Assembly (NCBI GenBank): GCA_032719365.1
Contig: CM064872.1
Span: 50,142,252 to 50,206,251, forward strand
Length of the DNA: 64,000 nt
Direction: 5' to 3'
DNA from: Prinsepia uniflora
Taxonomy: Eukaryota > Streptophyta > Magnoliopsida > Rosales > Rosaceae
The number at the start of each line of letters is the position of its first letter. The first letter of the stretch is position 1. Shown piece after piece: positions 43,099 through 55,975 of the stretch. Below the pieces are notes generated by a model. The model did no database searches and had not been told where the DNA came from. It saw only the letters and a program-made list of their open reading frames with translations. The translations under genes were made by a program, and so were the position numbers.

Positions 43099-44395
43099 AT
43101 GAGTGCGCCCTCATCAATCTAAGCTTGATCGGCTGGGAAGACAACTTGACATCTCACCAAGCAACGCAACATTCAGAGACGCACTTAAGCAAACTGGTTC
43201 ATCCGGACCTCCATCCCCAATAATCGGTGAGTCCATAAGCGAGAAGAGTAATTCAGAAGAAGAACAGACTTTCGGAACACCGATAACCATGGCACAAAAC
43301 CTGAGTATCCGGGAGCAGACATGTGCAAACACAAATGGCACTACACACTTCTGCATCCAGTATCCCGAGCCTAGAACCAACAAGAAAGATATTGAGCTTA
43401 AGAGTGGAGTCTTTCATCAGCTGCCCAAGTTCCGTGGAATCAGAAATGAAGATCCACACAAACACTTAACGGAGTTCCAATTCATCACTAGTAGTATGTG
43501 TCCGGATGATGCGGACTTGGAAATCATGAAGCTGAAAGCTTTCCCGTTGTCCTTGGAAGAAAGAGCACGGGTATGGCTTTTGGGTCTCCCACCAAATCAT
43601 ATTGACTCTTGGAAGAATTTGGTTCAGGAGTTTCTTACCAAGTACTTCCGTGCCTCAAATATTACGGTCTTAAGAAAAGAGATCACTGGAATCAAGCAGA
43701 AAGAACATGATGAGAATTTCAGCCAGTACTACGAGAGGTTTAAGGAACTTTGTGCTTCATGCCCTACTCACGGGATCACAGAAGGCTATCTTTTAACCTA
43801 CTTTTACGAAGGACTCAAGGGTTGGGATAGAGGACTGCTCGATGCTGCAACTAATGGAAGTTTCTTAGCTCGGAGCCTAGTAGATGGTCGTACACTACTT
43901 GAAAGCCGTGCACTCAATGATGCACAATACGAAGGTGCTGATCCTATCTCTAGAAAGGTACATGAGGTAAGTTCCCATGCTATATATGATTCTAAGTTAG
44001 ATAAGATCACCTCTATGCTTTCGAATATGTTAGAACTAAAGAAACAGGTAGCCCTTGTTTGTTTCATATGCTCTCAAGGCTATCTTGAGGAGCAATGTCC
44101 CTACACTGCAAGGGAGGAAGACTCCGGAACTGAAATGGCACACGCCATTGGAGGCATTCAAGGAGAGCCAAGGACCCAAGGTTATAAGTTGGAGAGATCC
44201 GAACAATGTCCTAAACCCTCAGCACATGTCGACTGGGCCAAACCGTGCCCCAAACCATTTCCCAAGGCGCACATGGCAACCAAGGCCCCCGGTCTCATTT
44301 TCTAACTTTTCTCATAATCATGCAAATAATCATATTTCTTCATCTTCTAATCCTGATTATGATAAAATGCTTGCTGCTCTTTCCCAAGGGTAGCA
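43099..44395 (+). pseudogene. gag: Athila-type Gag remnant of B
   Basis: The ATG at 43099 reads MSAPSSI then a stop. One frame over, the homologous frame runs on as SKLDRLGRQLDISPSNATF, so an early frameshift removed the start. The core (about 43300-44050) is open and has KFRGIRNEDPHKHLTEF, RARVWLLGLPPNHIDSW and EFLTKYFRASN, typical of Athila Gag. A second frameshift lies near 44110-44150, after a weak zinc-knuckle-like CFICSQGYLEEQC. Continuation in the next frame ends at TAG 44391-44393. Confidence 0.88.
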
Positions 44396-45536
44396 AACAC
44401 TAATGACGTCAACTTAGGCTCTTGTAACAGGTCAACAAAATCAACAAAAAGACATCGCTGATCTCAAGGACCAAATGGGCAAGGTCGTGGACTTCATGGG
44501 TAAGATTCAAGCTAGCGGGGTGCTTCCACCTCAACCTACACCCAACCCGAATGCAAGACCTGAAGCCAATGCAATTATCACTCGAAGTGGTAAAGTGCTC
44601 AGAGAAATAGAGACAGATCCAGTCGTTTCTGAGGCTGAAAAACACAAGGTGTCAACTAAGACCACCACGACACAACCGCCAGTTCAACCTACCCACACGC
44701 AAGTTAATAACCCAATCCCTTCAAGTTCGGTTGTTACTAATTCCCCGTTTGTGCATGCACCATTTCCAAGTATGCTTGCCAAATCTAAGAAGGATGAATC
44801 CGATGAGGAAATCTTGGAAATCTTCAAAAGGGTGCAAATCAACATGCCCTTGATCGAGTGCATCAAACAAGTGCCGAAATACGCAAAATTTCTGAAAGAG
44901 TTATGCACTCCAAGGCGCCAGACGAGGGAGAAGGAGGTTGTGATGGTGAGTGAAACAGTTTCTGCTGTAATCCAACGTCGGCTACCCCCAAAGTTGATGG
45001 ACCCAGGGAGTTTTTCTGTTCCATGCGTGATTGGTAACAAGTCTTTTGATAAAGTCATGCTAGACTTAGGTGCATCCATTAATGTTATGCCATATTCACT
45101 ATATGTTGCCCTAGGTTTAGGTAAACTACAGCATGACGATGTTATCATTCAGTTAGCCGATCGTTCTAATGTGTATCCTAAGGGATACGTCGAAGATGTT
45201 CTTGTGTAGGTTAACCAGCTCATCTTCCCCGCGGATTTTTATGTCCTAGACATGGAGGATTCCCGTACGAATCAAGCTCCACTAATGTTGTTGGGAAGAC
45301 CATTCATGAGGACTGCCAAGACGAAGATTGATGTATTCAATGGTACATTAACTATGGAAGTAGATGGAGAGGAAATTGGCTTCAACATTTTCGATGCCAT
45401 GAGGTACCCTAGTTCCACAACTCAAACTACTTTTTCTGTTGACGTGTGTACTTCTTTCGCAGAGAAACATCTTGAGTCAATTCGAGAAGACACGCTCAAT
45501 ATGATAATCCAGGAAAGAGTTGGCCTATCGCAATAG
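44396..45536 (+). pseudogene. Gag C-terminus and aspartic protease of B
   Basis: One frame with in-frame stops near 44416, at 45207 and at 45534. The start DLKDQMGKVVDFMGKIQ and NAIITRSGKV resemble the Gag C-terminal linker of Athila elements. The protease follows: PPKLMDPGSFSVPC, then the active-site patch MLDLGASINVMPYSLY (about 45058-45105; DLGAS is normal for this lineage). The TAG at 45207 comes in the context GTGTAGGTT, where Gln (CAG) is expected. LLGRPFMRTAKTKID is the conserved protease C-terminal patch. Confidence 0.88.
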
Positions 45537-46033
45537 GGGGACGCCTTGGTTGAAGATACGGATTACGAACTAGAGCCTCGAATTTGGGATGAAGTCATGA
45601 CCCTAAATGAGGCCCCCAGAATGGTAAATCATTAGGTACCCTTGTCACTTCCAGTTAGTACTAATGCCACTCCTCCTTCAGTAGTTCAGGCCCCTGTTCT
45701 CGAGCTCAAAGTTTTGCCTGACCACCTGAAGTATGCCTATCTTGGCCCAAACGACACTCTGCCCGTCATAGTGTCTTCTGCACTAACCGAATCACAGGAA
45801 GACATATTGGTACAGGTCTTGACGAAGTACAAGACAGCCATTGGATGGACTCTGTCAGACATCAAGGGAATCAGCCCTACAACCTGTGTGCATCGAATCT
45901 TTATAGAAGATGATACAAAACCCTCTCGTGAAGCTCAACGTCGCCTCCATCCTCCGATGATGGAGGTCTTGAAACAAGAGGTCATAAAACTCTTGGACTG
46001 TGGTGTCATCTACCCAATTTCAGACAGCAAATG
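45537..46033 (+). pseudogene. pol: RT N-terminal part of B, before insertion S1
   Basis: Contains LKVLPDHLKYAYLG (about 45700-45741), IGWTLSDIKGISP and MEVLKQEVIKLLDCGVIYPISDS, the entry segment of Athila RT. It has a TAG at 45633. The reading frame breaks exactly at the aaatg target duplication of solo LTR S1 and resumes at 48549. Confidence 0.9.
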
Positions 46034-48543
46034 TGACAGGACCTGTCCCAACTGTACCTCGATAACATTGCCCGGTCCTGCTCCCGTCTGACAAGTCAAC
46101 TGAAGTCCCGAAACTATCCTTCAGCACCTATCAGACAAGGGGTTATCTCCGCTTATGCCTCCGCCACTCGGTTAGCCCCGAACGTCGTGCCACGGCCTGG
46201 AGGGTCATCAAAACCAGAAAAGTGTGAGTGGACAAAATTATATTCGTTAAAACACATTTTTAAAAGACATCATTTACCCTCCAGTTTATCAAACCTGCAT
46301 GCATAGGGAAAAACACATGGACAACAATTACTAGCCTTCCAGCCAAAGTACATAACAAATTAAATTCCTGGATCTCAGGCCAAACATAAGAAAAACATAA
46401 TCACCTGGCCCCACAGACCATAACGCGTACTCAATACCAGTACGTAATCACAATCAATCAATTAAACAATCCACCAAGTAATCCGCACCATTCACAAGTG
46501 CACAAACCACCACATAATCACATCCGCACTGCGCGTAGGCCATAATCCCGAGCATTAGCCGTCTGGGAACACCCCGAGCTTCGGCTATCTGGGAATACAT
46601 ATCACCCCGAGTATCAGCCGTCTGGGAACACCCCTAGCTTCGGCTGCCTGGGAACAATCACAATCATATCCCCGAGCTTCGGTCGTCTGGGAACACCCCT
46701 AGCTTCGACCGTCTGGGCACTCACAATCACAATGAAAATCATCCCGGGATCATATCCCAAAACATCTCAATCAAATCCTTGACTTCAAACCAAGTCAAAA
46801 TCAATACCAACCGGGACTCAAGCCCAAATATCATTTATCCATAAATCCGTAAAATCATATCGAAAACATTAAAATAATCCGGAAATCATCTTTGACTCAC
46901 CCATTAAGTTAAAATACTCCTTTGGAAACCCTTTTGACTCCGGGCTTAGCCCAAAATATCATTTACGTATTTCTCGAAAAACGTGCCCGAAATACCGATT
47001 AAAATAATCATTAAATCATAAATAATCATCCAAACAAATCATGACATCATGGAAAACCAAATCATGCAATCAATCATGTAAAACATTTAACTATGCATGC
47101 ATATCAATTTATAAAACAAACGTCCACTCACACACCGTCCAACTGCTCGTTTCCCGCGCTACACGCGTTTCCGTAATTTCCGACACTTGCCAGGAACCTC
47201 GAATCCTGTTCATAATCATTATGCAGGGTTACTAACAACTCAATTAACATCATACTAATTCCTCATAATTTTTCGAGAATTTAATATTAATTAAATACGT
47301 AACATAAATCTTCGGACCCTCGAAACATAATCGAGACGGTGTCCGATTGACTCGAAACCAACGCCAAAATGATTGTTACACTGTATAGAGCACATCACCT
47401 GTTGGACACTTTCCCAGAAACCTCACCACGCGCACTGCTACAGTACCAGGAACAGTGTCGTCCTTGTAACCCGTTTTCCCTGTTATCCGGGTCTGCAACC
47501 CGCGGTGCAACCCGATTCATTCCTATCCAATTCGAACTCAATTTCTCCAGTTCTTTCACTCATTACCATCCATTCCATGTCTATAATTGATCTGTGACTT
47601 CAATTTCATAAATTGAAACCTAGAAGCTCTCGACTCAAGATGAACACCCGACGGGTCTGAAATCGGGTCCTACCCCAGTTCACGTTATATCATTAAATTG
47701 ATCATACATGGAGCATTCTCTATTCATTCTAAGCATAATTTCAAAACCAATTTGAAGCTTCCATACCTCCAAGTGATCGAACTCAAGCTCCAAATTTCAA
47801 AGAAGTCGCAGGACCTGTTCTTCGTTGATTCTCCAACAATTTCCGTTACAGTTGAGGTGGTTCGCTTCGTTGAACTCCCAGAAGACTAAATCCTTCATCA
47901 ATTTCAATTGAAACCGCCTAAGAATTCAAATTCGATATTTATGTATTTAGATGGATTTTCTGGTGTTCTCAATACCATTCGATTAGGATTTTCTTGGTTC
48001 CTCTTTCGGTTATTCTCTCCGAAGCACACTTAATTGGCCACTCAATTTCACTTGTTTCCTTATGTTGCTGCTAATTTATCACAGGGATGGGTTTTCGGTG
48101 TTCTCAGTATGTTTAGCATACACACACGACTAACATGTTTAAACCATAGCCTAGGCGGCATTAATGCCACTAATCTCAATTAAAACTGACCAGGTGTCAC
48201 TTTGGCAGTCATCCTCATCCCATAAGCTGAATCAGCCGATTAGAAGATAATTTATCAGTTAATTGCACCGTTAAAGACCAATTACTGTTTTACCCTTATC
48301 ATAAAAAATTACCAAAATGCCCCTCCTCGTTCTAGACCCATAACTTTTTCGTTCGGACTCCGATTGACGTATGCCGCCTATCTACGGATTCAGCGTCTCG
48401 AGACCTATCCAACGATACTCTCGGAAAAGCCAAACGAGGTCCCGAACAAAAAGTCAACTTTCGGCCCTTAGACCTAGGGGCAAAATCGTCTTTTTACAGC
48501 AAATTGTTCAAATTATCCTTTTTCGAATTTCCGGGGCGTCACA
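46034..48543 (-). mobile_element. Antisense solo Tekay-type LTR (S1)
   Basis: 2510 bp, read on the minus strand from TGTGACGCCCCGG to GGACAGGTCCTGTCA, with perfect aaatg duplications (46029-46033 and 48544-48548). Modules on its own strand: GGAGGTATGG donor-like site (about 47765), GTGAGTGGAC (47122-47131), an array with CCGAGCTTCGG hairpins (about 46546-46720), GTCCACTCAC (46224-46233), CCCTCCAG then GCCGTGGCACG (about 46185-46205) and a terminal GTCAGACGGGAGCAGG (about 46077-46092). Same family as S2. Confidence 0.95.
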
Positions 48544-48548
48544 AAATG

Positions 48549-49844
48549 GGTCTCACCAGTCCAAGTAGTCCCGAAGAAAAGTGGAGTCACAGTTGTTGCG
48601 AACAGCGAAGGTGAGCTCGTGCCCCAACGAACAGTGACCGGATATAGAGTCTGCATAGACTATCGACGCCTAAACAAAGCAACTAGGAAGGATCATTTCC
48701 CCTTGCCCTTCTTTGATCAATGCTTGAAAGGTTAGCAGGTCACTCCTATTACTGTTTTCTTGATGGTTATTCTGGGTACAATCAAATCTGTATCGCTCAA
48801 AATGACCAAGACAAAACGACTTTCACTTAGCCTTTTGACACTTTTGCCTACCGAAGAATGCCCTTCGGTTTATGTAATGCCCCAGGTACTTTCCAAAGAT
48901 GCATGCTTTCTATTTTCTCTAAATATGTCGAAAAAATAATTGAAGTATTTATGGATGATTTCAGTGTCTTTGGGGATAGTTTTGATGCAATCTTAGAACA
49001 GTTAGAACTTATCTTACAAAGGTGTGTTGAAACTAATCTAGTACTTAACTGGGAAAAATGTCATTTCATGGTCAGACAAGGGATAGTCTTAGGCCATATT
49101 GTCTCTGAAAGAGGAATTGAAGTTGATAAATCTAAAGTTGATATTGTGCGTCACTTACGCTCTCCCACTTCAGTGAGAGCAATCCGTTCATTTCTTGGTC
49201 ACGCAGGTTTCTACATAAGATTTATCCAAGACTTCTCCCACATTGGAAGGCCCTTGTGCCGACTGCTTCAGAAAGAGACACCCTTCGTCTTTGATGCAGA
49301 CTGTCAGGAAGCTTTTGAGAAGCTTAAAAATCTCCTAACCACTGCCCCCATTCTTTGTGCCCCGGATTGCTCCTTACCCTTTGTACTAATGTACGATGCC
49401 TCTGATTATGCAGTTGGAGCCGTACTCGGACAAAGGCGGGACAAGAAGCCCTACGCCATCTACTATGCATCCAGAACCTTGAATGATGCCCAAATGAACT
49501 ACACCACTACCGAAAAAGAGTTGCTTGCTGTTGTGTTTGCTTTAGATAAATTTCGCTCTTATCTACTTCGAACTAAAGTCGTTATTTACACTGATCATGC
49601 AGCACTGAAGTATCTCCTATCCAAGAAGGAAGCAAAACCAAGGCTAATTCGATGGATTCTTCTTCTTCAAGAGTTTGACATCGAGATTAAAGATAAGAAA
49701 GGTGTAGAAAACGTGGTGGCAGACCATTTGAGTCGCATAGCACATGAACAAGATCCTGTGGCAATTCAAGAGATGTTTCTGGACGAACAAATCTTCAGAA
49801 TCGAGGGAAGTACTCCTTGGTATACTGATATTTCAATTACTTAG
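48549..49844 (+). pseudogene. pol: RT-RNase H of B, after insertion S1
   Basis: RT resumes with VSPVQVVPKKSG and YRVCIDYRRLNKATRKDHFPLPF. It then has a 1-nt deletion near 48720 and a TAG near 48828. From 48858 it is open for 328 residues: MPFGLCNAPGTFQRCM, the catalytic patch VFMDDFSVFG (about 48947-48976), GIVLGHIVSERGIEV, AIRSFLGHAGFY, then RNase H with VLMYDASDYAVGAVLGQ, YTTTEKELLAVVFAL, YTDHAALKYLL and VVADHLSR. This is the best preserved part of B, ending in TAG at 49842. Confidence 0.92.
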
Positions 49845-50434
49845 TCACCAAGCAGTTTCCCACCACTCTCACCCGTGCACTTTTTAAAGATGCACATTCA
49901 TTCTGTTTAGCCTATGATAAATGTCAGAGATCAGGAAATTTAGGACGGAGGGATGAAATGCCACAATATTATGTTTTAACTGTTGAAATATTTGATGTTT
50001 GGGGTATCGATTTTATGGGTCCATTTCCTCAATCTAATGGCTATATCTATATCTTACTTGTTGTTGATTATGTATCGAAATGGGTGGAAGCTAAGGCCAC
50101 CAAGACTAAGGACTCTAAAACTGTTGCAGATTTCCTCAGAACTAACATTCTTTCCAGGTTTGGGATCCCACGGGTCCTAATAAGTGATGGAGGAAGTTAT
50201 TTCTACAATAAGACCATTGAAGCTTTAATGAAACGGTATGGTGTCACTCACAGAGTCTCTACACCTTACCATCCTCAAACGAGTGGAATGGCTGAAGTCA
50301 GTAATAGGGAGATCAAGAAGATATTAGAGCGAACCGTGGGTCCTAATCGTAAGGATTGGAGCCAACGGTTGGATGATGCACTTTGGGCATACAGGACGAC
50401 ATACAAAACACCTATAGGAATGTCACCCCTATAG
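49845..50434 (+). pseudogene. Integrase of B with internal deletion
   Basis: The first part has FKDAHSF and a CxxCQRSGNLGRRDEMP-like patch read through frameshifts. Most of the N-terminal zinc (HHCC) region that should lie between RNase H and this patch is missing. The core is open (49958-50434): VWGIDFMGPFPQSN (first Asp), RVLISDGGSYF (second Asp), STPYHPQTSGMAEVSNREIK (Glu), ending WAYRTTYKTPIGMSPL. A frameshift by an extra base near 50428 ends it. Confidence 0.88.
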
Positions 50435-50897
50435 GTTGGTGTATGGTAAAGCATGTCACCTACCGGTTGAACTAGAGCATAAAGCATGGTGGGCCGTCAA
50501 GACTTTCAACATCAAGCTAGATGATGCCGGTTTGCATCGAAAGCTCCAGGTGAGTGAGCTTGAGGAAATCAGAAATGATGCATTTGAAAACACTCTGATC
50601 TACAAGGAAAAGACATAGGCATTTCATGACAAACAGAACAAGAGTAAAATGTTTGACATTGGCCAGAAAGTTTTGTTATTCAATTCCCAGCTTAGACTCT
50701 TTCCAGGTAAATTATTTTCCAGATGGGTAGGTCCTTTTGTTGTTACTAATGTGTTTTCCCATGGAGCCATACAGATTAAAAGCATTGAAACGGGAAAAGA
50801 GTTCAAGGTCAATGTCCACCGATTGAAGCCTTACATCGAGGCAATTGGAGAACACGATGTGGAGTCAGAAAGAGTGATGCGACCTCCCATCGGATAA
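50435..50897 (+). pseudogene. Integrase C-terminus of B
   Basis: YGKACHLPVELEHKAWWAVK continues the conserved Athila integrase tail. A TAG at 50616 follows KEKT, then KMFDIGQKVLLFNSQLRLFPGKL, SRWVGPFVV (GPF module) and VNVHRLKPYIE. It ends at TAA 50895. There is no chromodomain, as expected for this lineage. Confidence 0.85.
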
Positions 50898-51761
50898 ACA
50901 AAATGAAGAATTTGGTCTAGGCTGGATGGACGTTAAACTTCAAGCGCTTGTTGGGAGGCAACCCAATGTGTTCTCGAGTTGTGAAGGAGTCATCAATACA
51001 GATTTGCTATCTTTCTACCCTTCACTCTCTTTTATTTTGTTTACTTAATGTTTTCCTATTATTTTCGTAAATCATCTTCCTTACTTTGATTCTATGTTTA
51101 ATTACTTCGTATTTTCCTACATTGAGGACAATGTAGAATTTAAGTGTGGGGGAATGGTTTATAATATAAAACAAACAAAAAAATTGTTTATTGCCTTCTT
51201 GAATCGTTTTGTTTTAACTTAGTGTTTTTATGAGTCTTAAGTTGCCATTTAACTTGTTAATTATATAAATGAACGAAAATGAATATGTTATGGCTATAAA
51301 GATGATCACTACAACTTGAATTTGTTTGTTAATATTTTGTGATTAAGTGTTATAACTTGAAGATAATGCATGTAAATTGGCATATAAACTAGCATGATAA
51401 GATAAGTATGAATCATATGAACCTTATGTGAGCTTTAGAACTTTATATACATCTTTGATGAGTGATTCATAAGTTCTTTGTTTAAATTGATATACATATG
51501 CCTCATAATTGCTTGTCATAGCTTTTAATGAACTCTAGAGTACTAGAACTTATTCTATGTGATTTTCAAAGCTTTTAAGTCAATAAACTCTCTGATTTTG
51601 GAAATGATTAAGGCATTAGGGTTAACACCACAAATTCAAACATCCATGTTCCCTATTTTATGCGCACAAGTTTCGACCCCCCTTAGTTTTAACCATTTTC
51701 AGCCCACATTAAGCCTTTCTTTCATCGCCATGATTATCTAAATACTTAAGCTTAGTATAGA

Positions 51762-54334
51762 TGACAGGACCCCGTCCCAACTGGACCTCGATAACCGTGC
51801 CCGGTACTGCTCTCGTCTGACAGGTCAACTGAAGTCCCGGAACTAGCCTTCAGCACCTATCAGACAAGGGATAACTGGCGCTCATGCCTCCGCCTCGAGA
51901 TCCGCAACGAATGTTGTGCCACGGCCTGGAGGGTCATCAAAAACAAAGGTGTGAGTGGACAAAAATAATATCATTGAAAAACACATTTGAAACACATCCG
52001 TTACCCTCCAGTTTTCAAACCATGCATGCATAGAATAAAACACATGAATCATTTAAATCATTTTATAAAATCAGTTCACCATATAATAAAGCATATAACT
52101 CGGGAATTACACATCCGAGGATCCTCTGGGAATTACACATCCAGAGTCGTCATCCATTGCTGGGAATTACACATCCAGCCTCACCGGGAATTACACATCT
52201 GGTCCCTCCAGGAATTACACATCTGGAGTCATCAAACATCAATACACAATCAAAAGCATTATGTCAAATCAAGCATCAAAATCATGTCAAAACCACTATC
52301 ACGGGGCCATATGCCCAAATCTCATTTCTCGTCAATCCGTAAAATCATTAAATATTTCAATACACGCAAATCCGTAAAATCATATCCGAAAACATCACAA
52401 ATCCATTAAATCAATTTCCCAACTCATAATCCAAGCCAAAACCAATCACAAATCCCGGGCTTTCGCCCAAAACAGTCATTTCACATTTTCTCGAAAAACG
52501 TGCCCGAAATACCGATTAAAATAATTAATAAATCACACAATAATCATATCAAATCATTGCAATTCAAATCATGCCATAAATCATATAAAACATTTAACTA
52601 TGCATGCATATCAATTTATAAAACAAACGTCCACTCACACACCGTCCAATCCGCTCGCTTCCTGAGCTGCACGCGTTTCCGTAATTTCCGATACTTGCCA
52701 GGAATCCCGAATCCTGTCCACAATCATTATTCAAGGTCACTAAGGACTCAATTTACATCATACTAATTTCTCATAATTTTCCGGGAGTTTAATATTAATT
52801 TAATACGTAAGATAAACCTTCGGACCCTCGAAACATTATCGAGATGGCGTCCGATCGACTCGCAACCAACACCAAAAATGTTTATTACATCAATTATAAC
52901 AAGTTTCATGTTGAACTCACCTCGGGATTCCCCCTCACGCGCCCCCACGCGCCGCCGCGAGTGGCTGCGCGTGGTTGCCACGCGCCTGCTACAGTGCCGT
53001 GAACAGTTACCTCCTTCACCCGTTTAACTGGTTAACGGGTCCTGTTAACCCGCGACGTGACCCGGTCTGATTCTGCACAATTCTAGTCAATTCCTTCAAT
53101 TGATTAAGCTAAGAGGATCGTATTAACTTGAATTGAAGATCTGTAGTGTCCATTGCATCACTAATTACCTCAATCTAGTCGATCAAATCTCACGGGTTCG
53201 AAGTCTGTTCATCGTCGAGTTCCTCCAACTATCATCCAATCCTTCAATTGATGAGTCACACAGCATCGTAGGCTCATGCCAAGGTCGATTTTCAAGTCAA
53301 TTTCACAAGGACTGGCCCCCAATTACTCAACCCAAGCTCGACAATTTCTGAAGTCCGCCATGTCCGTTCTAGGCCCAAACGGCACCAATTGTCGTCGAAT
53401 TTGAGTTGGTTCCATTCAAAATGATCTCAGAGGACTTAATTTAACCTCAGTTTGCAGCACCTCGAGCTAGGGAGATTAATTCGAATTTTTGAAAGAATTT
53501 GAAGGGTCTCGGGTTCTTGGGTGTTTCTTCCCCCTTTTCCTTCCGTTTTCCCCCCAGTCTCACGCTCTCCATTCCTCTTTCATCCGTTCGTCATTGAAAT
53601 CAATCCGAGAAGAAGAGATTAATGGAATTTATGTGACAAAATGTTTTTGTTTCTTACTAACTCTCTGTTTTTGTTTCTTCAGCTACACACATACACCTGC
53701 ACGACATGGTAACTAAGCACACAGCCACTAATCATGATATTAAAGGGCCAAATGTCATTTAATGGGCTAACATTAGTCATTAGCCGTCCAATTAATTGCC
53801 ACTAATTATCCTCTTAAAGTGACAAATGTCGCTTAACAAACTAAGTGAGTCATTCAACTTAATGATTCATCAGTAGAACTAAAAATAACAAAAGGACAAA
53901 GACCAAAATACCCTTCTTGGAGAAATTACCATTTTACCCTTACTAGCATAAATTACCAAAATACCCCTCATTGTTCTAGACCCATAACTTTTTCGTTCGG
54001 ACTCCGATTGACGCATGCCGCCTGTCTACGGATTCAGTGTCCCGAGACCTACCCAACGGTACTCCCGGAAAGTCCAAGTAATGTCCCGATCAAAAAGTCA
54101 ACTTTCGGCCCCTTTTTCCAACTTTCGCACGTCATAACTTTCTCCTCGAATGTCGGAATTGGGCGTGCCACCTGTCTATGAACTCGTGACGTCCCGTACT
54201 ACGTCACGGTCATCGGTCAAAGTCCGTTTGACTGCTCAAATGAAAAGTCAACTTTTCGCCTAATTCCAAGGGTAAAATCGTCCTTTTCCTCAAATTTTCC
54301 AAATTGTCATGTTTCGAATTTTCGGGGCGTCACA
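51762..54334 (-). mobile_element. Antisense solo Tekay-type LTR (S2)
   Basis: 2573 bp, minus strand from TGTGACGCCCCG to GGGTCCTGTCA, with perfect ataga duplications (51757-51761 and 54335-54339). Same family as S1 but with a different array: GGGAATTACACATCYGG units (about 52100-52225) that fold by TCCAG/CTGGA pairs. It also has GTGAGTGGAC (52629-52638), GTCCACTCAC (51951-51960), CCCTCCAG (about 51926-51933), a GC-rich CACGCGC block (about 52930-52990) and two GACAGGCGGCA modules (about 54010-54180). Confidence 0.95.
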
Positions 54335-55250
54335 ATAGATATCCTTTACCCTCATTCCAAGGACTCGGTTGAAGATATAAAGAATGTGTAAGGAGAAAAT
54401 GATGATGTTGAAAAGACTTTTATGTGAATTATTTGGATTTACCTACTCAAGTTTTGTTGTATTATTGACACATGTTATTACCTTCATATAAAAAAAATTA
54501 TATAAAAAAAAAACCTACAAAAAAAAAAAGTTGAGTCTCTATCAAGGTAATAAGGTTTGATTATGTAATGTTTGAGTTAAATCCCTTACATTTGTAAATC
54601 CGACACAAAGAATGATTGTAAGGCCCAACATGATGGAATTAGGCCTATGTTCGAAGGGATGGATTACTGACATCATTACACTAAGGTTGGGAAGCTATGA
54701 TACGTTTTGGGAGTCTATTGAGTCTTGGAACAAATTGAGCACCAATTGTCCTATATTTTCCTTGCCTCTAAACTTAACCCAATTACAACATTTATAAAGA
54801 CCTTATGATCCTTAAGATGGTAAACTTTGATTAGTTGAGTTAATCACTTGAGTAAGCTTATGATTTTGGTTCATTGGCGCAAGTATGTTTTTTATCTTGA
54901 GGTCTTTGTTTGAGATTTTGCAAAAGTACTTCATTTCGATTATGTGAGTATTTCTCACATATTTTGAGTGCAAACACAAACCCTTACAAAATTGAGTGAA
55001 TTTATGAGTGCATATCCTTGTGAGTTGATTCATACTTGTTTTATTCATGCAGAGATCTATTTCACCATATTTACTCATTAACTTACTTGTTAAAACATTT
55101 TGTTACCATGTATTAACTCTTGAATTTCATATGCTTAAATGATTTAAGTAAAAATCTTTTATGCCATGAAATATTGAGACAAATGGTTAAGGGTTTACTT
55201 ATTTTGAATTCGTACTTTATTTTTAGCATTTGCTAGGGACTAGCAAAGTT

Positions 55251-55266
55251 TAAGTGTGGGGGTATT
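55251..55266 (+). other. Polypurine tract of B
   Basis: AAGTGTGGGGGTATT abuts the 3' LTR start TGATAGG at 55267. Confidence 0.75.
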
Positions 55267-55975
55267 TGATAGGTCTTTAATTAAGCATTATTTTATATTA
55301 TTTTATACCCTTTATACTTGACTTTTAATATTAAAATAATAAATAATTAGATAAAATAATTTATTTTGTGTTATTTTTGTTTAAATAAATAAAGTTTGTA
55401 ATTTGGAGCATTTTGGCGAAAGAATCGTCCCGATCAGAATTATAACGAAGAAATTATGGACGAAATTCGGTGGAAATATTAATTAAGTTAAATTAATTAA
55501 ATTTTCATTTCATTTCTGTAGCCCATACCCATATTAATTACAAACCCAGCCCAGAAGCCCGTCAGCCCGTCAGCCCGTCAGCCCGCCAGCCCAGCCCATA
55601 CGCACGGCCCAAGCGCGCATCACAGGCGCTGCAGCCCACAGACCCGTCGGCAAGAGGATACCGAATCCTCTGTCTCACGATCGGTGTGCACGTGCTGAAT
55701 GCAGAGACCCCTCCTCGGCGCGCGTCTACTGAACGCCAGTGCTTCTCTTCAGCGCCGCCCAGCTGAAGCTTCCTCCTTCTGATCAGTAGCTGCCCGCCAA
55801 ACCCATTTCAGCCACTTCCAGCCACTTTCCAGCCCAAATTATGCCACTTTACAGCTAAAACCACCTCTAAATATCATCACAAATCTTCATTATTCATCAT
55901 TCCACTATTCCACATTTTTATTGTATTATTTATTTATTTTTGGTAGCTTTTTCACCCTATAAATAGGGTTCCATT
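55267..55975 (+). repeat. 3' LTR of B, left part
   Basis: Nearly identical to 37021-37730, with TATA at 55958-55965. Element D is inserted ten bases after the TATA motif, preceded by ccatt, which should recur beyond the window if it is the target duplication. The rest of this LTR is out of view. Confidence 0.92.

Larger units (their letters stand above)
50898..55266 (+). other. 3' noncoding region of B, split by S2
   Basis: Without S2 it is about 1.8 kb. It opens with ACTTCAAGCGCTTGTTGGG followed by AGGCAACCCAA (50935-50963), shared with element A and with many Athila-type elements, and has GTGTGGGGGAATGG (51143). No env-like or other protein frame is seen. Near the end are the TTATTACCTT/AAGGTAATAA hairpin (54475-54553) and the tract GTGTGGGGGTATT at the LTR. 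Confidence 0.8.
37021..55975 (+). mobile_element. Athila-like retrotransposon (element B), nested and truncated by D
   Basis: Parts in order: 5' LTR (37021-37837 and 40939-41945, split by solo LTR C), perfect tRNA-Asp-type primer site, leader, gag, protease, RT-RNase H (split by antisense solo LTR S1), integrase, long 3' noncoding region (split by antisense solo LTR S2), polypurine tract and the start of the 3' LTR, cut at 55976 by element D. The primer site, the DLGAS protease motif and the Gag sequence type point to the Athila lineage. No env-like frame is visible. Removing C, S1 and S2 leaves roughly 10.8 kb before the D insertion. Confidence 0.92.

Noticed and set aside
52763..53716. Several 70-75 codon frames in S2
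   Set aside because: They are on both strands, not conserved in the sister LTR S1, and inside a solo LTR with perfect target duplications.
50898..55266. Env-like gene expected in some Athila elements
   Set aside because: After removing S2 there is no frame of suitable length, no signal peptide and no membrane segment.
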